A stretch of DNA of 64,000 nt from Nitrospirales bacterium (GCA_021603905.1 BQIU01000015.1:1-64000); one strand, 5' to 3'. Positions 17,153 to 27,002 are shown, numbered from the stretch's first letter. Notes: generated by a model not told the origin, from the letters alone. Made by a program: numbers and translations.

Positions 17153-18142
17153 ATGAGGACAGCATTGCTAGCACCCGCACGAACATATCGCCTTGGAATT
17201 GTCTCTAACCCCCTCAGTGGACGTAATAAAAAAAGTTCTGTTGATCTAAAGAACATCCTGGAAGCCCATCCGACGATTCTTCAATATGAAGCACGGACAG
17301 GACACGAGATCCAAACCGCCGTCATAGAGCTTGCCCGAGAACAGGTTGATATCATCGTGATCAATGGTGGCGACGGAACGGTACAAGGCGTTCTCACAAC
17401 ACTGTTTCATCAGCAACCGTTCGAAACACCCCCCTTGTTAGCCATCCTTCCTTCCGGCACGTCGAATATGAATGCAGGCGATGTTGGGCTCCGCGGCAAT
17501 CGAACGGCAGCACTCCAAAAACTGTTATTATGGGCAGAAGGACAAGGCAATGCTCCGACGATTCTCACACGACAGGTATTACGCGTTCAGCGAGTCCCCA
17601 ATGAAGATCCCATCTACGGAATGTTTTTTGGCGCAGGAGCCATCTACCAAGGCGCACAAGTTGGCTGGAAAACGAAGCAGTCAGTCGGACGGCTGGGCGA
17701 AGTTGGCGCAAGTCTCATCATCAGCCGGTTTTTTCTTTCACTGCTGTTTGGTCGACAAACCCGTATCAACCCTATTCCCTTGACCATATCCCGCGATGCG
17801 CATCCTCCCATTCAAGGCGAGTTCCTCACTATTCTCGTCACAACCCTAGAACGACTCTTCCTTGGATTACGGCCGTATTGGGGAAACGAAACCCACCCGT
17901 TACACTACACAGCAGTTCGAAACAAACCCACATACCTCAAAAGAACGCTCCCCTCACTGCTGTTTGGACGTTCGCATCAATATGGAACACCAGAACATGG
18001 ATACAGCAGTCATAATGCGCAAACACTGGAACTTCATATGCAAGATGGATTTACCATTGACGGTGAGGACTACAAACCTGACCCTGAACTGGGCCCCGTG
18101 CGCCTAACCACTGGCGGTCTGGCCTCCTTTATCCGTTTTTAA
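17153..18142 (+). CDS. Diacylglycerol/ceramide kinase-like lipid kinase
   Basis: A 329-residue DAGK-catalytic family protein. It has a nucleotide loop LGIVSNPLSGR near 14, GGDGT at 72-76 and LPSGTSNMNAGDVG near 103, where many relatives have GTxNDFA. A C-terminal beta-sandwich ends in FTIDGEDY. The family phosphorylates diacylglycerol, sphingoid bases or ceramide. Given the upstream spt/bCerS-type genes and the Caulobacter ceramide kinase CpgB, ceramide is a reasonable substrate, but this is inference. It follows the first CDP-alcohol phosphotransferase by 48 bp and precedes the next gene by 11 bp. Confidence 0.8.
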   Translation: MRTALLAPARTYRLGIVSNPLSGRNKKSSVDLKNILEAHPTILQYEARTGHEIQTAVIELAREQVDIIVINGGDGTVQGVLTTLFHQQPFETPPLLAILPSGTSNMNAGDVGLRGNRTAALQKLLLWAEGQGNAPTILTRQVLRVQRVPNEDPIYGMFFGAGAIYQGAQVGWKTKQSVGRLGEVGASLIISRFFLSLLFGRQTRINPIPLTISRDAHPPIQGEFLTILVTTLERLFLGLRPYWGNETHPLHYTAVRNKPTYLKRTLPSLLFGRSHQYGTPEHGYSSHNAQTLELHMQDGFTIDGEDYKPDPELGPVRLTTGGLASFIRF

Positions 18143-18153
18143 TCATATCGATT

Positions 18154-19107
18154 GTGACTATTTCACCTGAACTACAACAGCTCGTCCATGGCCAAGATGC
18201 GGAGAATGTTCCTGATTCGATCCATGCACTGAGTGAAGCACTCCTGAAGCGGCATACTGACGCGATTCAAGCCATCCTGTTTTACGGTTCTTGCTTACGA
18301 TCAGACTCAGACATCGAGGGTATTGTAGACTTATATCTTATCGTCGATACTTATAGTCTAATATATGACACGACGTTCTTAGCGATTGCGAATAAACTCC
18401 TTCCGCCCAATGTATTTTACATTGAAGTTCCATTTCAAGATCGTACCGTACGAGCAAAATACGCCATCCTTTCTTTACCAGATTTTCAACGCAGCACATC
18501 CATGAAATGGTTTCATTCCTATTTCTGGGCACGCTTCGCACAACCCACAAAAGTGCTTTATACCGCGACGCCTCAGGTCGAACAAAAAATTTACTCCACG
18601 CTAGCCCAAGCCATCATGACGTTTCTCACAAGGACTCTCCCGCAAACGCCGCAGTCTTTTGATGCACTCACGCTCTGGGAAACAGGCTTGTCACTTACTT
18701 ATCGAGCTGAGCTTCGAACAGAGAAACCAGGACGAATCAAGCAAATCGTTGAAGCGAATCGAGACTATTATCAGCAGACCGCTGACGCGGCTCTTCCTCA
18801 ACTGTCGCCCCCTGCCATCATCGACCGATCAGTCCAGCCTCCTTGTTTTCAGGCACCCTGTTCATCAGCAGTCCGTCAGCTCAATAGCGTCACCTGGCTG
18901 CTTCGTCGAGGACAAGGAAAGGTCTTATCCATCTTACGGCTGATCAAAGGACTCTTTACGTTTCAAGGGGGTGTCGACTATATCCTGTGGAAAATAGAAC
19001 GCCATTCCGGTGTCAGCATTGAACTCACGCCTCAGCAACGAAAGCATCCGCTCCTAGCCAGTCCTGTTGTTTTTTGGAAGCTATATCGAAAAGGAGCATT
19101 TCGTTAG
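18154..19107 (+). CDS. Nucleotidyltransferase-fold protein, Tam41/Mmp37-like candidate lipid cytidylyltransferase
   Basis: A 317-residue protein starting with GTG 11 bp after the lipid kinase. A Pol-beta-type core is visible: LFYGSCLRS at 42-50, then acidic VDLYLIVD at 58-65. Then come KYAILSLPDF and KWFHSYFWARFAQPTKVLY, a spacing reminiscent of Tam41 mitochondrial CDP-DAG synthase. If right, it would convert a phosphorylated lipid (phosphatidate or ceramide-1-phosphate) to its CDP derivative. This is a fold-level reading by eye. The alternative is another nucleotidyltransferase acting on a headgroup. No signal peptide or membrane helix is evident. Confidence 0.55.
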   Translation: MTISPELQQLVHGQDAENVPDSIHALSEALLKRHTDAIQAILFYGSCLRSDSDIEGIVDLYLIVDTYSLIYDTTFLAIANKLLPPNVFYIEVPFQDRTVRAKYAILSLPDFQRSTSMKWFHSYFWARFAQPTKVLYTATPQVEQKIYSTLAQAIMTFLTRTLPQTPQSFDALTLWETGLSLTYRAELRTEKPGRIKQIVEANRDYYQQTADAALPQLSPPAIIDRSVQPPCFQAPCSSAVRQLNSVTWLLRRGQGKVLSILRLIKGLFTFQGGVDYILWKIERHSGVSIELTPQQRKHPLLASPVVFWKLYRKGAFR

Positions 19108-19366
19108 TGCCCCCTCGTCCTTGACATACAAAACAGTGTAGCGATCCTCGATAAACTAAAGTACTCCCTGATGATTCCTTATGAAAATATTTTTCTCATC
19201 GTGCATCACAAGCCAACCTTATACTCGACCAAGGTCTTTACCGATGTCATGATATTCGTTACTATGAGGGCTCGCGATACAATATCCCTCAAGCCGACAA
19301 ATACGTAACACATCTCAATACTTCAACCGTTCATCTTAATGCTTTTCACGTAAGAAACAATCCGTC

Positions 19367-20593
19367 ATGTCGCTGTATGCCCATATCATCGGTGAATCGC
19401 CTCTTGAGTTATGGGGACTCACCTCTCGTAAGCGATTAACCCGAATGCTGGAACGCATAGAGATTAAGCAGGTGATTGATGATTGCGCCTTGCTGCCTTC
19501 AGATTCCACCCTTCTACTGATTCATAGTGATTACCTCTATGATGTGCGGGTATTGAATCACCTCATGGAGCAGAAAAACGTCCTTTTTCAATTCATGGTA
19601 GAAGGGAAAGAGGTCCCCATTGCAGCACATGTTCAGGCCAGGTTCGCCATACAGACATTGCATGCCCTTGAACAAGGCATACGGCCTGAGTCAGTGCCCC
19701 TTCAATCGATTTCCTTAAATTCCTTAACAAACACATTTAGTAAAAAACTCCGAAAAGTTGCTCCCGCCTACGTGTTTCCCATCACCAACGATAATCAAGA
19801 CGCACTCGAAGAACATCTCTATTCCGGATCATATAAAGGCATTACCGACCTTATTACGAAATGGGCCTGGCCAATCCCTGCTAAATGGGCCACACGAATC
19901 TGTGCAACCCATGGCATCAAACCGAACTACGTGACGTTTCTTGGACTCATCCTAACAATCATTGCCGGTGTCTGTTTTGCCAAACAGCAGTACCTCATTG
20001 GCCTTCTAGCCGGTTGGTGTATGACCTTTCTTGACACGGTCGATGGAAAATTAGCTCGTGTGACCGTCACCTCTAGTCGATTCGGCGACATCTTCGATCA
20101 TGGAATAGATCTCATTCATCCACCCCTCTGGTACCTCGCCTGGGGCATCGGCTTATCCACTTTTCAGACCGCTGCCTGGTGGCCATGGTCACTATCAACC
20201 ACGCTTTGGGCTATTTTCATTGGGTATGTATTAGGAAGAATTATCGAAGGGTCGTTTCATCAATTGGTCGGCCGATTCGGCATATACTGCTGGAAGCCGA
20301 TGGATTCGTATTTTCGATTGATCACCGCGAGACGCAATCCCAATCTGATTGTACTGACTGCAAGCGTCATCATTGGGCGGCCAGATTGGGGCTTGATGGG
20401 TGTCGCCTTTTGGACAGTCGCATCAACCGCCATTCTCCTCATTCGATTTTTAATGGCTTTAGGAACAAAGAAAAGCTGTGGGGAAATTAATCCATGGCTA
20501 GCCGACATTGGCACCAGCATCGATCGCGAGTCACTTACCGCCAGGCTCTTCACCCGCCCTCCGTTTACAAAAGCTATTCAATCGAAAGACTGA
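19367..20593 (+). CDS. CDP-alcohol phosphotransferase with degenerate N-terminal domain, paralogue 2
   Basis: A 408-residue paralogue of the protein at 15875-17104, with the same N-terminal opening (ESPLELWGLTSRKRL), the same relic strand (LLLIHSDYLYDVRVLNHL) and an intact CDP-OH-P motif (DTVDGKLARVTV...GDIFDHGID). Duplication with retention of both catalytic motifs suggests two different acceptor or donor substrates. It has a separate 259-bp upstream region, so it may be transcribed independently. A shared hairpin terminator follows at 20651-20680. Confidence 0.85.
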   Translation: MSLYAHIIGESPLELWGLTSRKRLTRMLERIEIKQVIDDCALLPSDSTLLLIHSDYLYDVRVLNHLMEQKNVLFQFMVEGKEVPIAAHVQARFAIQTLHALEQGIRPESVPLQSISLNSLTNTFSKKLRKVAPAYVFPITNDNQDALEEHLYSGSYKGITDLITKWAWPIPAKWATRICATHGIKPNYVTFLGLILTIIAGVCFAKQQYLIGLLAGWCMTFLDTVDGKLARVTVTSSRFGDIFDHGIDLIHPPLWYLAWGIGLSTFQTAAWWPWSLSTTLWAIFIGYVLGRIIEGSFHQLVGRFGIYCWKPMDSYFRLITARRNPNLIVLTASVIIGRPDWGLMGVAFWTVASTAILLIRFLMALGTKKSCGEINPWLADIGTSIDRESLTARLFTRPPFTKAIQSKD

Positions 20594-20650
20594 CTCTAGC
20601 ATCGTCTATAGCTCCAACAAGGAACAGTTGCCCCTCTCAAAGACAAAAAG

Positions 20651-20680
20651 AGCGCTCACCTTCTGAGAAGATGAGCGCTT
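20651..20680. terminator. Bidirectional hairpin terminator between the lipid cluster and glnA
   Basis: A near-perfect stem (AGCGCTCACCTTC with GAAGATGAGCGCT, one mismatch, 3-nt loop) lies between two convergent genes. On the minus strand it is followed by CTTTTTG, giving a T-rich tail for the glutamine synthetase transcript; on the plus strand a short TTTG follows. Confidence 0.72.
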
Positions 20681-20720
20681 TGTAAATAACTCAATGAATA
20701 GAGATTCTTGCTACTGGAAT

Positions 20721-22130
20721 CTACACATCATAGTACATCAGGAACTCGTACGGATGTGGTCGAACTCTGACTTTATCCACTTCGTTCTCACGTTTGTACG
20801 CGATCCAAGCTTCAATAATGTCTTCGCTAAATACACCACCCTTAAGCAAGAATTGATGGTCGTCCTCCAGATTATTCAAGGCCTCTTCTAAGCTGACTGG
20901 AAGCGTAGGAATGTTGCTCGCTTCTTCAGGCTCCAAATCATAAAGATTCTTATCCATCGCTTCACCTGGATGAATTTTATTTTGAATCCCATCAAGCCCG
21001 GCCATCAGCATCGCACTAAAAGCGAGATACATATTGCATGAGGGGTCAGGGAATCGCACTTCAATTCGCTTGGCTTTAGGGCTTGGCGAGTACATAGGAA
21101 TCCGGATTCCCGCCGAACGATTACGACTCGAATAGGCCAACAACGTTGGCGCTTCAAATCCTGGGGTCAATCGCTTATACGAATTAGTGGACGGATTCGT
21201 AAAGGCCGCAAGCGCTTTGGCATGTTTGAGAATCCCGCCGATATAGTACAAACATTGCTGCGACACACCCGCATAATCTTTTCCGGCAAATGATGGCTTT
21301 CCGCCCTTCCAAAGGCTTTGATGCGTATGCATACCCGTTCCGTTATCACCAAACATGGGCTTGGGCATAAAAGTCGCCGTCTTTCCGTGACGACGTGCAA
21401 CATTCTTGACGATATATTTGTACATCATCATTTTGTCAGCCATGCTCAGGAGCGTATCGAACCGAAGATCAATCTCTGCCTGTCCGCCCGTCGCAACTTC
21501 ATGATGGTGTTTTTCGACGTGAATGCCAACTTTCTCCATTTCACGCACCATTTCGGAACGAATATCTTGCTGAGAATCAGTTGGAGCGACGGGGAAATAC
21601 CCTTCCTTATGACGAGGACGAGACCCAAGGTTATTGCCCTCATCTCCGGAGTTCCATATCCCTTCTTCTGAATCAATAAAATAAAATCCGGAATAGGCAT
21701 TCTGATCGTAACTGACATGATCAAAGATAAAAAATTCCGCTTCCGGTCCCCAGTAGGAAGTATCAGCAATCTTGGTGCTCTTGAGATATTTCTCGGCATT
21801 TTGCGCAATGAAGCGTGGATCCCGCTCATAACCTTGTCGGGTGATGGGATCTTCCACATTCCCTACCATCGAGAGCGTTGGAATCTCTGTAAATGGGTCC
21901 ATCCGTGCGGTATCGGGATCTGGCACCAGCAACATATCGCTATTTTGAATCGCTCGCCATCCACGGATGGACGATCCATCAAATCCTGATCCGTCTTTAA
22001 AGAGATCCAGCGTCAGCTCAGAGGTCGGGACAGAGAAGTGCTGCCATGTCCCTAAAAAATCCACGAACTTTAAATCAACCATTTCTACTTTGTTCTTTTT
22101 GGCATAATCCAAGACTTCACGCGGAGTCAT
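20721..22130 (-). CDS. glnA: Glutamine synthetase, type I
   Basis: A 469-residue type I enzyme, canonical length. Visible motifs are DGSSIRGW near 51, the ATP/glutamate-binding [10 protein letters not shown] near 265, the catalytic [10 protein letters not shown] near 315 and the NRSAGIRIP region. Y397 in NLYDLEPEE is at the exact adenylylation position of GlnA, so activity is probably controlled by adenylylation. It assimilates ammonium in the cytoplasm. AAGGAGG precedes the ATG. It is the last gene of a minus-strand nitrogen block after amt-PII-amt, separated from amt by 169 bp, and ends at a hairpin terminator. Confidence 0.95.
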   Translation of the reverse strand: MTPREVLDYAKKNKVEMVDLKFVDFLGTWQHFSVPTSELTLDLFKDGSGFDGSSIRGWRAIQNSDMLLVPDPDTARMDPFTEIPTLSMVGNVEDPITRQGYERDPRFIAQNAEKYLKSTKIADTSYWGPEAEFFIFDHVSYDQNAYSGFYFIDSEEGIWNSGDEGNNLGSRPRHKEGYFPVAPTDSQQDIRSEMVREMEKVGIHVEKHHHEVATGGQAEIDLRFDTLLSMADKMMMYKYIVKNVARRHGKTATFMPKPMFGDNGTGMHTHQSLWKGGKPSFAGKDYAGVSQQCLYYIGGILKHAKALAAFTNPSTNSYKRLTPGFEAPTLLAYSSRNRSAGIRIPMYSPSPKAKRIEVRFPDPSCNMYLAFSAMLMAGLDGIQNKIHPGEAMDKNLYDLEPEEASNIPTLPVSLEEALNNLEDDHQFLLKGGVFSEDIIEAWIAYKRENEVDKVRVRPHPYEFLMYYDV

Positions 22131-22299
22131 GTAATACCTCCTTCAGGAGAATTGTTCATAAAAACTTGCTTGATCAAACAAATACAATCAGGCCTACCGT
22201 TAACACGAAGGTTCTCTGTCACCCGCACGCAACTCGTGGAACAAGCTAAAAAGAAAGGGAGTGAGTGAGAACATCATAAACCTTCAGGCGCAGATCTTA

Positions 22300-23619
22300 T
22301 TACGAATACGCTCGCTCACTATGTTGACTGAGATCCAACCCAATTTCTTCGTCCTGCGACGATACACGCAGTCCTATCGTGATATCAATCACTTTTAAGA
22401 TCAGATACGTCCCGACCAGGGCAAAAACCAATGTCACAACGGCCAAGAGAATTTGCGTGACAAATTGACTGGCATTGCCAAAAAATAGCCCCTGAGCGCC
22501 GATCGACGCAAAAAGTCCAGTTGCTAAGATCCCGGTAAACCCGCCAACCCCATGAATACCGACCACATCAAGAGAGTCATCGTATCCCAGCCTGACTTTC
22601 CATACCACGGCCACGTAACAAATTGTTCCGGCAAATAATCCAATTAACAGCGCAGACAGCGGACCGAGAAAACCTGCACCTGGAGTAATGGTGGCTAATC
22701 CGGCAATAATTCCACTCGCCACGCCCAGCACCGTAGGCTTTCCTCGATGGACCCACTCCGCAATCATCCAACCGATTCCCCCCGCTGCGGCGGCCGTATG
22801 GGTCGAGACAAAGGCCGCGGCGGCAACCTCATTGGCCCCCAATGCGCTCCCGGCATTAAATCCAAACCACCCAAACCACAAAAGACCAGTTCCCAACACC
22901 GTCATAGGCAAATTATGAGGAGGCATGGGCTCTGTTCCAAAGCCTCTGCGTGGGCCCAACATGACCGCACAGACCAAGGCCGCAATCCCTGAACTAATAT
23001 GGACGACCGCACCACCAGCAAAATCCAAGGCGCCCATCTGGCCCAGCCATCCACCACCCCACACCCAATGGGCTAACGGTGAATAAATACACAAAGACCA
23101 CAACACTGCAAACCAGAGTAATGCGGTAAACTTCATTCGTTCGGCCACACTTCCTGTGATTAATGCGACTGTGATGGCCGCAAACATTAATTGAAACATC
23201 ATGAATACTTGATGAGGAATGGTCGGAGCATAATCAGGACTCGGTGTCAGCCCCACGTTCTGCAATCCAATCCAATCAAGCCCTCCGATCAGACCGCCAA
23301 CATCAGGGCCAAATGCAAGGCTGTATCCACAGAGAATCCAAAGAAGACTCACCATGCAAAGAATAATGGCCGTATGCATAATGGTGCCTAGGACGTTCCG
23401 GCTTCGGACTAACCCACCATAAAATAAGGCAAGCCCGGGAAGCATCATACAAAGAACAAACGCAGAAGAGACTAAAATCCACGCAGTATCCCCTGTGTCG
23501 ATCGTCAAACCCACCGCCTCTTCAGCCCATGACACCGTCGGCTGTCCACACAACATCCAGAGCATGAGGAGAAGTCCAATCACACCGAATCGCCAACCAT
23601 TCACAGTATTACCCCACAA
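22300..23619 (-). CDS. amt: Ammonium transporter Amt, copy 1
   Basis: An approximately 439-residue Amt/Rh channel with an N-terminal signal-like helix ending near SWAEEA, then eleven membrane helices. The family signature LDFAGGAVVHISSG holds the first pore histidine, and VVGIHGVGG the second. The C-terminus DLSQHSERAYS nearly equals that of copy 2. The start is ambiguous: TTG at 23619 or GTG at 23604, the latter after GGGG. It begins 34 bp after the PII gene, which should regulate it by inserting its T-loop in the channel mouth. Confidence 0.93.
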   Translation of the reverse strand: MWGNTVNGWRFGVIGLLLMLWMLCGQPTVSWAEEAVGLTIDTGDTAWILVSSAFVLCMMLPGLALFYGGLVRSRNVLGTIMHTAIILCMVSLLWILCGYSLAFGPDVGGLIGGLDWIGLQNVGLTPSPDYAPTIPHQVFMMFQLMFAAITVALITGSVAERMKFTALLWFAVLWSLCIYSPLAHWVWGGGWLGQMGALDFAGGAVVHISSGIAALVCAVMLGPRRGFGTEPMPPHNLPMTVLGTGLLWFGWFGFNAGSALGANEVAAAAFVSTHTAAAAGGIGWMIAEWVHRGKPTVLGVASGIIAGLATITPGAGFLGPLSALLIGLFAGTICYVAVVWKVRLGYDDSLDVVGIHGVGGFTGILATGLFASIGAQGLFFGNASQFVTQILLAVVTLVFALVGTYLILKVIDITIGLRVSSQDEEIGLDLSQHSERAYS

Positions 23620-23653
23620 TCAAAAATTCTCTCGCAGGCTCGTATTTGAACCA

Positions 23654-24028
<375 letters not shown>

Positions 24029-24088
24029 TCACATCACCCTCATCGGGAGGCCTATACTGACGGTCTCACAGGCAAGATGCAAGTGAAA

Positions 24089-25390
24089 TTATGCATAGGC
24101 CCGTTCACTATGTTGACTCAGATCCAACCCAAGAATCTCATCCTCTTTTGACACTCGCAATCCGATTGTCAAATCAATGGTTTTCAAAATGAGGAACGTT
24201 CCCACAAAGGCAAACACCCACGTGGCCGTGACACCAACAGCTTGGATAACCATTTGTGCCGGATTTCCAAAAACCAGCCCAGTACCACCTCCCACACTCG
24301 CAAACAACCCTGTCGCTAGGGCTCCCCACGTTCCACCAATTCCATGAATACCGAGAACATCAAGTGCATCATCATAGCCCAATTTATTTTTCACAAATAC
24401 ACCAAGGTAACAAACGATTCCTCCGCCCAATCCAATTAGAATCGCGAACACGGGCGTCACATATCCGGCGGCTGGCGTAATCGCCACGAGCCCAGCCACC
24501 GCTCCGCTTGCTGCACCCAACAAAGTCGGTTTGCCGCGGTATCCCCATTCGACGGTTAACCATGCCAAAGCCCCCGAAGCCGTCGCCACATGCGTCGCGA
24601 CAAACGCACCCGCGGCAAGCCCATCCGCAGCTAATGCACTCCCGGCATTAAATCCAAACCATCCCACCCATAACAGACTCGCCCCCACAACAGTGAGCGG
24701 AAGATTGTGTGGCGCCATATTCTCACTGCCATATCCATGCCGTTTCCCAAGCACCAGCGCACAGGCAAGTGCCGCGACACCAGAACTGATGTGCACCACC
24801 GTGCCACCAGCAAAATCCAACTCTCCAAGCCCGGCCAACCATCCACCGCCCCACACCCAATGCGCAAGAGGCGCATAGATAAATGTCACCCAGAGTATGG
24901 AAAAAACCACAAACGCACTAAATTTCATCCGTTCAGCAATCGCTCCGCTAATGAGTGCGACCGTGATGCCCGCAAACATCAGCTGAAAGACCATAAAGGC
25001 CAAATGTGGGATTGTTGAACCCTCCAGAGGGTCAGGGCCAACCCCGTCCAATCCAAACCATTGCAAATTGCCAATAATCCCTCCAACGTCTGGCGCAAAC
25101 GCTAAACTATATCCCCAGAGCACCCACACCACACTGACGAGACACACCGCAATAAAGCTATGCATCATCGTGCTGAGAATATTCTTACTTCGCACCATCC
25201 CGCCATAAAACAAGGCAAGTCCGGGAATCGTCATTGCCAACACCAGAGCTGAAGACACCAATACCCACGCGGTATCTCCAGCGCTAATCGTTGATACTTC
25301 CTCGGCATAAGCTGAAGGCACTGATATTCCTAAAAGTCCTACAATACTTACTATCGATACACTGATCTTATATGCCAGACGATTGAACAT
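24089..25390 (-). CDS. amt: Ammonium transporter Amt, copy 2
   Basis: A 433-residue Amt paralogue. A signal peptide ends near PSAYAEE, followed by the Amt helices; LDFAGGTVVHISSG and VLGIHGIGG hold the twin-histidine positions. The C-terminal DLSQHSERAYA mirrors copy 1. AAGGAG stands 5 nt before ATG 25390. It lies 27 bp after the porin gene and 96 bp before PII, so porin-amt-glnK-amt is probably one transcript. Differences in the pore-entrance residues suggest a functional split rather than simple dosage. Confidence 0.93.
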   Translation of the reverse strand: MFNRLAYKISVSIVSIVGLLGISVPSAYAEEVSTISAGDTAWVLVSSALVLAMTIPGLALFYGGMVRSKNILSTMMHSFIAVCLVSVVWVLWGYSLAFAPDVGGIIGNLQWFGLDGVGPDPLEGSTIPHLAFMVFQLMFAGITVALISGAIAERMKFSAFVVFSILWVTFIYAPLAHWVWGGGWLAGLGELDFAGGTVVHISSGVAALACALVLGKRHGYGSENMAPHNLPLTVVGASLLWVGWFGFNAGSALAADGLAAGAFVATHVATASGALAWLTVEWGYRGKPTLLGAASGAVAGLVAITPAAGYVTPVFAILIGLGGGIVCYLGVFVKNKLGYDDALDVLGIHGIGGTWGALATGLFASVGGGTGLVFGNPAQMVIQAVGVTATWVFAFVGTFLILKTIDLTIGLRVSKEDEILGLDLSQHSERAYA

Positions 25391-25417
25391 AACGGCTCCT
25401 TTATCCTCTCCGACGAA

Positions 25418-26674
25418 TTAGAAGAGGTACGCCACCTCAGCGGCTAAGGTCTCCTGATGATTGGCAGACCGGTTACCGAATTGGAATGTGTTCCGATTCG
25501 ATTTATCGTAACGAAATTCTAGGCGAGTCAATAATGAAGGAACCGGTTTATACTGGAGAGTCAACGTACCTTCCCAGAGAGTTTGCGATGCCGGCGCGAC
25601 GTCTCCGAAACAGGTATTGGCTCTCCCAGCCCTAACGACAGACCCACCACAGCCCAAGAATCCATCCGCATCTTCAAACAATTCACCACGGACACGGACA
25701 CCCCATTGATCCGTAAAGTCATGAATGACATATCCGGCGACACCATTCCAGCGTGCATTGACACCAGGGGTCGCATTGGCTTGATTGGCGTAATAGGCTT
25801 CCACGACAAACTCCGTCTGGTCTGTCGCCTGAATATCAATGATCCCACCGACCAGAACGCGATCAGCATTCTTCGCACCTATGTCACCTTCTGGTCCCCA
25901 AAACCCAAAAATTGAAACACCGAGCCAATCTACCGGCGTCAGACCGAGTAAGGCTTCGACGGATTTACTTCTATTGGGATCTTCCTGGGCTCCCGTAAAT
26001 GAATTAATGCCGCCGATTGAAAACGTCACGCTCTCCGAAAAGACATAGGTCCCTCGAATACCGGTTGTGGTAAATGGTTCGCCCAGCCCAAAAAGCCAGG
26101 AGCGCGAAAAATTCGGATTAAACGGACTTTCAATGACTTCGTATCCGATCAAGGTATTCATACGACCAATGCGAAGATCAAGTCCATTTCCGACAGGCGC
26201 CACGTATTGGGCATAGGCCTCTTGGAAATCGACTTCGTCTTCGCCGGTATTCCCGCCGGTAAATTTCGCATCTTCACCAAAATTCAACTTAATGCGAAAC
26301 CCTGCGCGATCAACCATAGCGCCATCAACCTTTCCTTCTTTTTCAAACACGATTTGGGCCATATTCGGTCGAAACGAATTCGCATCGCCATCAAAAATCC
26401 TCAGCGCATTGGCTTGGGAATTCGGGTTGTTAAAATTATGTGTATACGAAGCTGACACATAGCCGTACAATGAAAGATCAAATTTCTTGGCCAGGGATTC
26501 TTCATCTGTTGATTCTTCAATTTTTTCTAAACGTTTCAAGATGTCCGACGTGTCATCTTCTGCCACACTCAGACTCGTCATACCAATATAGATAATAAAA
26601 CTCGATACAAACAGAAACAGAAACAGAACTCGTTTAGTCCGAAACTTAATATTCAAATACGATATCTCTTGCAT
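25418..26674 (-). CDS. Outer-membrane porin (beta-barrel) of the ammonium operon
   Basis: An approximately 418-residue protein. An N-terminal hydrophobic signal (FLFLFVSSFIIYIG) is followed by a short coiled coil (DILKRLEKIEE). A beta-barrel of alternating strands comes next (LSLYGYVSASYTHNF, VDLQEAY-like strands) and the last residue is an aromatic F (AEVAYLF), the usual C-terminal barrel signature. I choose ATG 26674 because AAGGAGA sits 6 nt upstream; a longer frame to 26788 has no ribosome-binding site. Its position as first gene before amt suggests passage of ammonium or other small cations/anions across the outer membrane, which is inference. Confidence 0.82.
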   Translation of the reverse strand: MQEISYLNIKFRTKRVLFLFLFVSSFIIYIGMTSLSVAEDDTSDILKRLEKIEESTDEESLAKKFDLSLYGYVSASYTHNFNNPNSQANALRIFDGDANSFRPNMAQIVFEKEGKVDGAMVDRAGFRIKLNFGEDAKFTGGNTGEDEVDFQEAYAQYVAPVGNGLDLRIGRMNTLIGYEVIESPFNPNFSRSWLFGLGEPFTTTGIRGTYVFSESVTFSIGGINSFTGAQEDPNRSKSVEALLGLTPVDWLGVSIFGFWGPEGDIGAKNADRVLVGGIIDIQATDQTEFVVEAYYANQANATPGVNARWNGVAGYVIHDFTDQWGVRVRGELFEDADGFLGCGGSVVRAGRANTCFGDVAPASQTLWEGTLTLQYKPVPSLLTRLEFRYDKSNRNTFQFGNRSANHQETLAAEVAYLF

Positions 26675-26860
26675 GCTATCTCCTTGACGAAAAGGGTTGA
26701 AGGACTCGTGCAAGCCGTTCTCACTGTCCATGCTCGTGTAACAGGCATGTCCCAATTGTTCATGAGATCGCACGATGACCTTACTCATACTCGGCAGAAA
26801 TCCTTAAAAACTTAAGGTAAAATAAACAAACACACCGAAACTTGACAGAACGAAAACGGC

Positions 26861-26897
26861 AAAAAAAAAGCCCTCATCCCCTTCTTCGGGGTGAGGA
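26861..26897 (-). terminator. Intrinsic terminator in the porin leader
   Basis: On the minus strand CCTCACCCCG...GGGGATGAGG forms a 9-bp stem with one bulge and is followed by GGC and nine T residues. There is no minus-strand coding sequence immediately upstream for it to end, so it must serve a small RNA or an attenuated leader of the porin operon about 190 bp further on. Confidence 0.8.
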
Positions 26898-26967
26898 CTC
26901 CTTCGTCCAGAGCGTATTCAGTTTTTTAAATCAGCACGTTTGGTGACAACGCTGTCTCCGCACGTTA
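26861..26967 (-). ncRNA. Candidate ~105-nt small RNA or attenuator/riboswitch leader
   Basis: The segment is bounded by a near-consensus promoter (predicted start about 26967) and an intrinsic terminator. It has no open frame of note. Internal pairing includes AGCGT/ACGCT closing a ~37-nt loop and GGAC-GAAGGA-GTCC directly before the terminator stem, which offers a GAAGGAG anti-SD-like single strand. I compared it mentally with the glutamine-I aptamer (CGUU...GGAAGU...CAACG) and found only loose resemblance. It could act alone or control the porin-amt-glnK-amt operon by read-through. Confidence 0.5.
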
Positions 26968-26972
26968 GCTAA

Positions 26973-27002
26973 ATTTGTATCACCTGAATTCCAAACTGTC
27001 AA
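26973..27002 (-). promoter_or_regulatory. Sigma-70-type promoter for the leader/small RNA
   Basis: On the minus strand, a perfect -35 TTGACA (26997-27002) is separated by exactly 17 nt from TACAAA (26974-26979), five of six bases matching TATAAT if T/C drift is allowed at position 3-4. A run of A/T precedes the -35. Predicted initiation is near 26967. Confidence 0.68.

Noticed and set aside
22131-22299. Sigma-54 (NtrC-type) promoter upstream of glnA
   Set aside because: No GG-N10-GC element with TGGCAC-like flanks was found in the region.
26675-26788. Longer N-terminus for the porin
   Set aside because: It would bury the signal peptide at about residue 50 and has no ribosome-binding site; AAGGAGA precedes ATG 26674.
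26861-26967. Naming the leader a glutamine riboswitch
   Set aside because: Only loose resemblance; the conserved GGAAGU core and the closing helix were not found.
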